The position numbers and the translations under genes were made by a program. From positions 1 through 34,270 of the forward strand of contig JBDHEI010000032.1 in assembly GCA_039591075.1 (NCBI GenBank): DNA of 34,270 nt. Reading direction: 5' to 3'. Below, one piece after another: positions 1 to 5,187 of this stretch (positions are counted from its first letter, which is position 1; each line of letters starts with the position of its first letter). The DNA is from JAOTVV01 sp039591075 (lineage in GTDB: Bacteria; Gemmatimonadota; Gemmatimonadetes; Gemmatimonadales; GWC2-71-9). The notes under the pieces were generated by a model. That model saw only the letters and a list, made by a program, of their open reading frames with translations, was not told the DNA's origin and ran no database searches.

Positions 1-213
1 GGTGCTGAGCCCGGCCTTGAAGGCGACGGTGATCGACACCGAGGCGCTGGCCGGCGTGTAGGCCGTTCCGGCCGCGTCTTGGTAGTTCACCGTGGCCGTA
101 TTCGTGATGATCGTTCCCTCGGGCGTCTGCGCCGACGCCGGTACGGTCAGCGCGACCGCGGCGATGGCGATGAGCGCCGGGGCGCGCGTCATCCAGTGCG
201 AGTTCCACAGCAT
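1..213 (-). CDS. Exported DUF11-like protein, partial (C-terminus outside window)
   Basis: The frame is open from an ATG at 213 to the left edge, giving 71 residues. A near-ideal Shine-Dalgarno (TAGGGAGG) precedes the ATG. The N-terminus is a signal peptide ending in VPASAQ, followed by EGTIITNTATVNYQDAAG. That stretch is typical of the beginning of DUF11 / 'conserved repeat domain' exported proteins, which carry Ig-like beta-sandwich repeats. It lies 41 bp after the stop of the 176-residue DUF11 protein on the same strand, so it is probably the third gene of that operon. Its cellular role (surface layer, adhesin or matrix protein) is inference. Length and number of repeats cannot be seen. 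Confidence 0.8.
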   Translation of the reverse strand, partial: MLWNSHWMTRAPALIAIAAVALTVPASAQTPEGTIITNTATVNYQDAAGTAYTPASASVSITVAFKAGLST

Positions 214-254
214 GATTTCCTCCCTATGGCCTTTGCCTCACGTGTGACCAGTGA

Positions 255-785
255 CTATCTGGCATTCGCGGTACTGTCGGGCACGGCTTCGGCGCTTGGC
301 AGCCGGGCCTGAAACTCGGCCGTGACCGTGGCGCCGGGTTGCACCCAGCCCCGTACCGTCCAACGGACGTGCGTGTAGCGTTCCGGCGGCGCCGGCCTCA
401 ACACCGGCTTGCCGTCGATCATCTGCTCGATCATCGGCTCGGCGGCGAAGGTCGTTCCACCGTCGATCGAGAACTCGACCACCGTGTCGTCGCGATCGGC
501 CGCGGCCGAGGCCCCGACGTAACGGAGGCCCGTCGGGATCGGGTCGTTCAGCGCGATGTTGCGCACCGGCACGGCGTTCACGTTGGTGAACACCAGCCGG
601 TACTGGACGATGTCGCCGGGAAGCAGCGCGGTGGGGTCGGCCAACTCCTGGTGCCGCTCGTCCCCGGCCATAAGGTTCTGCGCCGAAATGACGAGGGCCT
701 GGGGCTCGCCCTGCTGTGCGGCCAAGGGCGTCACCGTTGCGGCCACGAGTGCCGCGGCCATCCAGCTGTATCGCGTCGTGTTCAT
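255..785 (-). CDS. Small exported DUF11-like domain protein
   Basis: This 176-residue protein has a signal peptide (MNTTRYSWMAAALVAATVTP then LAAQ). One Ig-like domain of DUF11 type follows, with PGDIVQYRLVFTN, a VRNIALNDPIPTGLRYV stretch, FSIDGGTTF and a closing PGATVTAEFQARLP. I chose ATG 785 because GGAGGAGA lies just upstream and the signal peptide starts there; the open frame extends further upstream without reason. The ATG overlaps the stop of the zinc-ribbon gene in an ATGA, so translation is probably coupled. There is no PEP-CTERM or LPXTG-like sorting tail: the end is PDSTANAR. Secretion or surface location is inferred from the signal peptide, and no enzymatic motif is visible. Confidence 0.85.
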   Translation of the reverse strand: MNTTRYSWMAAALVAATVTPLAAQQGEPQALVISAQNLMAGDERHQELADPTALLPGDIVQYRLVFTNVNAVPVRNIALNDPIPTGLRYVGASAAADRDDTVVEFSIDGGTTFAAEPMIEQMIDGKPVLRPAPPERYTHVRWTVRGWVQPGATVTAEFQARLPSAEAVPDSTANAR

Positions 786-967
786 CGCTCCGTCTCCTCC
801 GTGCTGCGTCGGGCTCTGCCCCACACGGTTTTCGCCCCTTCCAGCTGCGTCTGGTGCTCGCGCCACGCGAACGGTGCCTCGCAGACGTGGCAGATCACCC
901 ATTTGCCGCTAAAGTCACCGCGAAGGTATCGCGCGAGCGTTTCGCAGTGCGGGCACCTCAAGACCAT
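782..967 (-). CDS. 61-residue zinc-ribbon protein
   Basis: The start at 967 (MVLRCPHCET) follows GTGGAG with suitable spacing. It also lies downstream of the sigma-54-like promoter start predicted near 998, which argues against the longer frame beginning at 1045. Two CXXC knuckles (C5/C8 in RCPHC and C26/C29 in CHVC) form a probable four-Cys zinc ribbon, followed by a basic and polar tail. There is no signal peptide, so it is cytoplasmic. It is the first gene of an operon with two exported DUF11-like proteins, and its stop codon overlaps the next start (ATGA). Such mini zinc ribbons may bind DNA, RNA or protein partners. A regulatory or assembly role for the exported proteins is only inference. 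Confidence 0.72.
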   Translation of the reverse strand: MVLRCPHCETLARYLRGDFSGKWVICHVCEAPFAWREHQTQLEGAKTVWGRARRSTEETER

Positions 968-1008
968 GTGAGACTCCACATTTCGGGTTCGCTGTCGGAC
1001 CTCTGAGA

Positions 1009-1024
1009 GGCACGAGGTATGCCG
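1009..1024 (-). promoter_or_regulatory. Candidate -24/-12 (sigma-54) promoter for the zinc-ribbon/DUF11 operon
   Basis: Read on the minus strand the site is CGGCATACCTCGTGCC. It has GG at 1023-1022, exactly ten bases, then GC at 1011-1010, as required for sigma-54. It matches 7 of the 12 informative consensus positions. The predicted start is near 998, giving a leader of about 31 nt before ATG 967. The element is nearly palindromic: the plus strand also scores as sigma-54-like (9 of 12), so orientation rests on the gene layout and on the inverted repeats at 1122-1148 lying upstream. Confidence 0.5.
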
Positions 1025-1087
1025 GGTGTCAACAGATCCGGTCAATTTGTCTAAGTTGTTGCTCTATAATGGTTTGAGATGTTTGAT

Positions 1088-1120
1088 GGAGGGAGGAAGG
1101 AGGAGGGAGAAGAGAGGGGA
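1088..1120. other. 33-nt homopurine tract
   Basis: Every plus-strand base from 1088 to 1120 is A or G, so the minus strand is all pyrimidine. It sits between the GTTAC inverted repeats and the promoter candidate of the zinc-ribbon operon. It encodes nothing I can recognise. It could affect DNA bending or melting between enhancer and promoter, or form triplex DNA. Confidence 0.6.
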
Positions 1121-1121
1121 T

Positions 1122-1148
1122 GTTACCGAACGTAACCGTGGGGGTAAC
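1122..1148. promoter_or_regulatory. GTTAC/GTAAC inverted repeats, candidate activator (enhancer) site A
   Basis: GTTACCGAACGTAAC (1122-1136) is an inverted repeat with 5-bp arms and a 5-bp centre. A third half-site GTAAC follows at 1144-1148. It lies about 105 bp upstream of the -24 element of the zinc-ribbon/DUF11 operon. A close relative lies upstream of the 517-residue DUF11 gene (2942-2957). The spacing suits binding by a sigma-54 activator, probably the one encoded at 2987-4366. Confidence 0.6.
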
Positions 1149-1169
1149 TGGACCCGCGCTGAGGGTCGG

Positions 1170-2723
1170 CTACTTGATGCGGACCACGTATTCGAAGGTG
1201 CCGCTGTTGTCCGGGGCCGCAGAGCCTAGGACGTTCTGCAGGGTCAAACGGATTTGGGTGACGCAGCCATCGTAGTCGGTCGGGGCACCGCAGCCAAGCG
1301 AGGCCGGCGTGTAGGCCCACGTCGTGCCCCCATCATTCGAGTACTGCACACTGACGGTCACGCCGGCGGGGAGGCTATCTGATACGCTTCCGACCTTGAA
1401 CTCCAACTCCGCTGCCAGCGAATCGACCGCGACGACGTTCACGGCATCCTCGCTACCGCTGTTGGTCACGGTGACCGTGTACGTGAGGTCGGTGCCGGGC
1501 GAGGCGGTCCCGTTTGGGACGACGCTCTTGCCTACTACGATCTCCGGCCGCACCACCGTCATGTCGGCGAACCCTGTATCGGACGCAACGCCCACAGTGG
1601 CACGAAGCCACAGCGTGTCGCGCGTCCCCGGCGCCGCGACGGCGACTGTGTGACGGACGGTGACCGCCCGGGATGCCCCGGCTGCCAGCGTGATGGTCAC
1701 TGTGTCGCCGGCGGTCCCGTCCACGGAGACGACGGTGATGGCGCCGGCGCTGCCGCCGAAGGCCTTGAGGCCGAAGGTGGTCGCCACCGCACCGGGATTG
1801 ACGACCGTGAAGGTGAACACGTACGAGGTCCCGTTGCTGGGAAGCTGCGTGAGATTCTGACCCCCGTCCGGGAGGACGGATGGGCCTGGCTGGATCGTGG
1901 CCTGGACCCAGTCGGGACTGTCGGCCGAGCCGCTGTTGTCGAGGCGGGCCCCGTTGAGGCTCTTCGCGTTCTGATGGTCGTGATACGTGAACTTGGCTGC
2001 CGCCTGGGCGCCCCGCTGGCCGGCCCACATCCGGGCGCGCGCGGACGAGACGGAGCCGAACGCACTGGCTCGGATCGCCACCTGGACAATCCGCTTCCCT
2101 CCGCGCAGAACGATTCGAGCGAACACGGCGTTGGTGGTCGGGAAACCGGTCTCGTACCCGTCGCAAACACCGCAGTTGAACTCAGGGCTCAGCGGAACCG
2201 CACCCCCGACATCGTTGTTGGCATCGCGATATCCGGTCACCCTGCCGTCACCCCCCTGATCCACGACCCGCCACGTCAAGCCCTGGTGGGAACGCAACGG
2301 CAGGTATGTCAACAGGTAGTCGCCGCGATTGGCCTCGGTAGCGGCATCGACGTCCAGCTCGACCTGGTACACCCGGGACTCCCCGGACGCGTCGTAATCC
2401 CACGAGAGACGCGTCTCGATCTCAAAGTAGAAAAACCACGCATCACCTCCCGATCGGACGTACCACAGGTCGGTGTCGCCGGCGCCATTGCTAGCGGCAT
2501 CCCAGTTCTCGTAGATGTCGGTGTCGTAGACCTGGCAGCCGTTCCCGGAATTCGCCTGGCCTTGGTAGCTGGTGCCTACGCAGTCGGACCGCACCTGTTG
2601 GGCATCCATGCCGGTGAGGTTCCAGCCAGCGGCGGGGCTCTGGGCGAGGGCGTCCGCCGCTGGGAGAATGAGCGCGGCGGCGAACACCCATGCCACCGGC
2701 CAGCCGATCGGTGACACACGCAT
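1170..2723 (-). CDS. Large exported protein with C-terminal DUF11 domain
   Basis: This 517-residue protein starts at ATG 2723 (MRVSPIGWPVAWVFAAALIL, ending ADALAQ), just behind CAGGGGC. The longer open frame to 2810 would put about 29 residues before the signal peptide. The N-terminal 250 or so residues are a Cys- and Asp-rich exported region that I do not recognise (YENWDAASNGAGDTDLWYV; CGVCDGYETG). They are followed by an Ig-like segment (SYVFTFTVVNPGAVATTFGL) and a typical DUF11 domain (LTYTVTVTNSGSEDAVNVV; VQYSNDGGTTWAYTP). The end, TFEYVVRIK, carries no sorting signal. A strong sigma-54 promoter candidate and a repeat cluster lie upstream. Function is probably surface or extracellular structural, by inference. 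Confidence 0.87.
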   Translation of the reverse strand: MRVSPIGWPVAWVFAAALILPAADALAQSPAAGWNLTGMDAQQVRSDCVGTSYQGQANSGNGCQVYDTDIYENWDAASNGAGDTDLWYVRSGGDAWFFYFEIETRLSWDYDASGESRVYQVELDVDAATEANRGDYLLTYLPLRSHQGLTWRVVDQGGDGRVTGYRDANNDVGGAVPLSPEFNCGVCDGYETGFPTTNAVFARIVLRGGKRIVQVAIRASAFGSVSSARARMWAGQRGAQAAAKFTYHDHQNAKSLNGARLDNSGSADSPDWVQATIQPGPSVLPDGGQNLTQLPSNGTSYVFTFTVVNPGAVATTFGLKAFGGSAGAITVVSVDGTAGDTVTITLAAGASRAVTVRHTVAVAAPGTRDTLWLRATVGVASDTGFADMTVVRPEIVVGKSVVPNGTASPGTDLTYTVTVTNSGSEDAVNVVAVDSLAAELEFKVGSVSDSLPAGVTVSVQYSNDGGTTWAYTPASLGCGAPTDYDGCVTQIRLTLQNVLGSAAPDNSGTFEYVVRIK

Positions 2724-2853
2724 GCGCCCCTGGAGGCCACGCGCCTGCGCGCCGCCTCCAGGATCCGTGCACACTCTCTCTCCGGTTGGGGCCACCATGC
2801 ACCTCGCCAACGAGGCGATGCTTCAGGCGCCGCCTCCGTTTACCTGAAGCCAT

Positions 2854-2869
2854 TGCAGGTCACGTGCCC
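2854..2869 (-). promoter_or_regulatory. Strong -24/-12 (sigma-54) promoter candidate for the 517-residue DUF11 gene
   Basis: On the minus strand the site reads GGGCACGTGACCTGCA, compared with the consensus TGGCACGNNNNTTGCA. It matches 10 of 12 informative positions, including the invariant GG (2868-2867) and GC (2856-2855) with ten bases between them. The predicted start is near 2843, leaving a leader of about 120 nt before ATG 2723. The inverted repeats at 2889-2970 and the adjacent activator gene support it. Confidence 0.75.
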
Positions 2870-2888
2870 ACAAGGCGTAAGCATAAGT

Positions 2889-2970
2889 GTAACCCAAGTA
2901 TCAGGTTACGTTCTTGTTGGAAACCCTGGACGAGGTGAGTTGTTACCGGACCGTAACCAGTACGGTAACC
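2889..2970. promoter_or_regulatory. Cluster of GTTAC/GTAAC inverted repeats, candidate activator (enhancer) site B
   Basis: Five half-sites are visible: GTAACC (2889-2894), GGTTACG (2904-2910), the inverted repeat GTTACCGGACCGTAAC (2942-2957), and CGGTAACC (2963-2970). They lie about 45-130 bp upstream of the start predicted from the sigma-54 promoter at 2854-2869. They fill the gap between the activator gene and its presumed target. The 2942 site and the site at 1122 share TGTTACCG at one end and CGTAACC at the other. Confidence 0.65.
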
Positions 2971-2986
2971 GGCATCCGGAGTCCCT

Positions 2987-4366
2987 CTACTCCATCAAGC
3001 CGTACTTCTTGCGCTTCTCCCACAGGTTCTTGCGCGAGATGCCGAGGATTTCGGCGGCCTGCTGGATGTGATTGCCGCACGCGGCGAGCGTGGCTTGAAT
3101 GTAGGCCTTCTCCACCTCGGCCAGCGTGAGGTTCTTGGAAATGGGAACCGTGTCGCCCTGTGCGGTGGCTGCGGCCTCTCCTCCCACGATGGCCGAGCCG
3201 AACGTGGGCAGGTGGTTTGCCTCGAGTACCGGGCCGTCGGCGAAGATCATCGCGCGCTCCAGCACGTTCCGGAGCTCGCGCACGTTGCCGGGCCAGTCCC
3301 AGCCGCTCAGCGCCTTCGTCGCGTCCGGAGCAATCGACCGGACCTCTCGGCCGAACTCCCGGTTGAAGATCTCGCGGAAGTGGTTGGCGAGGAGCGGAAT
3401 GTCGTCCCGGATGTCCCTGAGCGGCGGCAGCCCCTGCACCGCCACGCTAATCCGGTAATACAAGTCGGCCCGGAACTTCCCATCCTTGACGAGCCCCTCC
3501 AGGTCGCGGTTGGTCGCCGTGATCACCCGCACGTTCACGTCCAGCTCGTCGGTGCCGCCCACGCGCCGAAACCGTCGCGACTCGAGGAAGTTGAGCAGCT
3601 TGGCCTGCAGATCCGCCGAGATGTCGCCGATCTCGTCAAGAAACAGCGTGCCGCCGTCGGCGACCTCGATGAGCCCGCGCTTGGATTCCTTGGCGTCGGT
3701 GAACGCGCCCTTCTGATGGCCGAACAGCTCGCTCTCGAGAAGCTGCGACGGGAGCGCCGCACAGTTCACCTCGACGAACCGGCCGGCTGAATGCGGACTC
3801 GAATAGTGGATGGCCTTGGCAACCAAGTTCTTGCCGGTCCCGCTCTCACCGAGCAGGAGCACCGTTGCTCGGGGGATTTCTGCGATTCGGCGCACGAACT
3901 CCCGCAGCTCTTCGACCCCGGCGTGCTCCCCCAGGATCGCGCCGACCGAGAACTCCTCCTTCCGCACTTGCTCCAGGGTCGCCGCTTCCTCCAGGAGGGG
4001 ACGGTCTTTGATGGCCCGGGTCAGGAGCGTCTGCAGCTCGTTGATGTTGGCGGGTTTGGTGAGGTACTCGGTGGCTCCGGCCTTGAGGGCTTCGACGGCG
4101 CTCTCGATGTCGCCGTGGCCGGTGAGCACGAAGATCGGCAGGTGCGGATCGCGCTGTCGGAGAGTGCGGGTGACCTCGACTCCGCTGGTCCCCGGCATCA
4201 GGAGATCGGTGATCACCGCGTCGGGCGGCTCCTCCTGGCAGCGGGCGTACAGCGGCTCGGGCTGCTCGAAGATCTCTACCCGGATCTGGCCCGGCTGGCC
4301 GAGGTTGGCGGCCAGCAGCTTGGAGTGCATCCGGTCGTCGTCGACGACGTAGACTTTTCGGAGCAT
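2987..4366 (-). CDS. Sigma-54-dependent response regulator (NtrC type)
   Basis: This 459-residue protein has an N-terminal receiver (about 1-120) with an acidic pocket at D9-D11, phospho-acceptor D54 and K104. A central AAA+ sigma-54 interaction domain (about 145-375) carries Walker A GESGTGKN (173-180), the L1 loop GAFTDA (220-225) and Walker B LFLDE (241-245). A Fis-type helix-turn-helix lies at about 415-459. The usual GAFTGA loop has Asp in place of its second Gly; I believe this variant occurs in natural activators, so it is probably still active. ATG 4366 is supported by MLRKVYVVDDD, the canonical receiver beginning, but no clear Shine-Dalgarno precedes it. It is divergent from the receiver/HPt/kinase operon (73 bp gap). 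It probably binds the GTTAC repeats at 2889-2970 and 1122-1148 to activate the DUF11 genes. Confidence 0.93.
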   Translation of the reverse strand: MLRKVYVVDDDRMHSKLLAANLGQPGQIRVEIFEQPEPLYARCQEEPPDAVITDLLMPGTSGVEVTRTLRQRDPHLPIFVLTGHGDIESAVEALKAGATEYLTKPANINELQTLLTRAIKDRPLLEEAATLEQVRKEEFSVGAILGEHAGVEELREFVRRIAEIPRATVLLLGESGTGKNLVAKAIHYSSPHSAGRFVEVNCAALPSQLLESELFGHQKGAFTDAKESKRGLIEVADGGTLFLDEIGDISADLQAKLLNFLESRRFRRVGGTDELDVNVRVITATNRDLEGLVKDGKFRADLYYRISVAVQGLPPLRDIRDDIPLLANHFREIFNREFGREVRSIAPDATKALSGWDWPGNVRELRNVLERAMIFADGPVLEANHLPTFGSAIVGGEAAATAQGDTVPISKNLTLAEVEKAYIQATLAACGNHIQQAAEILGISRKNLWEKRKKYGLME

Positions 4367-4439
4367 ATGGCCAATACTTGTCTGTTATCCCCGCGTTTAC
4401 AAGAGGCGCCCGGCTCGGGGTTCTCCCTCGGGATCGACG

Positions 4440-4823
4440 ATGGCATCTGACCTTCGCGTGGTGGTGATCGACGACGACCCGGATCTCCGGCAGCTGATCA
4501 AGCTCACGCTGGAGTTCACGTCCGGATGGCGTGTCGACGTGGCTGCCGGCGGCGAGGAGGGCATCGCGCTCGTGCGGAGCGTGAGGCCTGCCGCGGTCGT
4601 GGTGGATCTCATGATGCCCGGCATGGATGGCTACGAGGTGTCCCGCCGTCTCACGACCGACCCCGCAACGGCGGGTATTCCGGTCGTCTTGCTCACGGCC
4701 CGCAAGGAAATCGACGACCAACGGATGCGGGACGCGGGTGCGGCCGGCGTGCTGTTCAAGCCGTTCGAGCCCGAGCAGCTCGGTCCCCGGATCGTGGCGC
4801 TGTGCGATCTCCCGGATGTCTGA
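4440..4823 (+). CDS. Single-domain response regulator (receiver only)
   Basis: This 127-residue CheY-like receiver has an acidic cluster in VVVIDDDPDL, the phospho-acceptor Asp in VVVDLMMPGMDG, Thr in LLTARKE and Lys in FKPFEPEQ. There is no output domain. It is the first gene of a three-gene operon: its last 8 nt overlap the HPt gene, which in turn overlaps the hybrid kinase by 4 nt. In such layouts a lone receiver usually acts as a phosphate shuttle or sink in a phosphorelay. It is divergent from the sigma-54 activator. The Shine-Dalgarno is weak (GGGA about 10 nt upstream). Confidence 0.92.
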   Translation: MASDLRVVVIDDDPDLRQLIKLTLEFTSGWRVDVAAGGEEGIALVRSVRPAAVVVDLMMPGMDGYEVSRRLTTDPATAGIPVVLLTARKEIDDQRMRDAGAAGVLFKPFEPEQLGPRIVALCDLPDV

Positions 4824-5187
4824 GCCTCCGAGCGTGACTCCCAGCGATCCGAACGAGCTTCTGGCCGGCCTGCGGCGAGAATTCGCCCAAGTTCTCCCCA
4901 GCCGAATAGCCACCTTGCACCAAGCGCTCGCCGCCTGTACCAGCCAATTCGACAGCGCGGCCGTCGAGCACTTCCACTTCAAGGCACACTCTCTGATGGG
5001 CACGGCAGCTTCCTACGGGGCCACCGAGCTGGTGGAGCCCGCCGCTCGGCTCGCCGGCCTGGGGCGTCAGTGGCTGGAGCAGGGCTCCGTGAGTGCTGCC
5101 GCGATCACTGCCGCGGGTGACGGCTTGACCGTCCTCGAGCGCGCCGTGTCGGCCTACCAGGCCCGGGTCGCCAACGGCACCGGATGA
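4816..5187 (+). CDS. Histidine phosphotransfer (HPt) protein
   Basis: The start ATG at 4816 lies inside the end of the receiver gene (8-nt overlap), and the protein is 123 residues. The helix containing FKAHSLMGTAASYGATEL matches the HPt signature, with H58 as phospho-acceptor. The residue usually Lys two after His-x-Leu (H-x-L-K-G) is Met here. The remainder is helical and Ala-rich, as expected of a four-helix bundle. It probably carries phosphate from the receiver domains of the downstream hybrid kinase to the lone receiver and/or the sigma-54 activator. Context is the stronger evidence, because HPt sequences diverge quickly. Confidence 0.8.
   Translation: MSEPPSVTPSDPNELLAGLRREFAQVLPSRIATLHQALAACTSQFDSAAVEHFHFKAHSLMGTAASYGATELVEPAARLAGLGRQWLEQGSVSAAAITAAGDGLTVLERAVSAYQARVANGTG

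Noticed and set aside
1027..1032. Perfect TTGACA (minus strand) before the zinc-ribbon gene
   Set aside because: At 17 bp spacing the -10 position reads CTCTCA, a poor match, and the element overlaps the upstream edge of the sigma-54-like site. The -24/-12 reading fits the context better.
1065..1070. Perfect TATAAT on the plus strand
   Set aside because: No -35 box at correct distance (TTGTCT is only 12 bp upstream) and no convincing plus-strand gene follows; the 67-codon frame from 1026 has no coding character.
1650..2714. Long plus-strand open frame opposite the DUF11 gene
   Set aside because: It is a shadow: GC-rich composition leaves many frames open; the minus frame has a signal peptide, an upstream Shine-Dalgarno and domain homology.
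1..2723. PEP-CTERM or LPXTG sorting signals on the DUF11 proteins
   Set aside because: The two complete proteins end PDSTANAR and TFEYVVRIK with no motif, hydrophobic helix or basic tail, so no sorting signal can be claimed.
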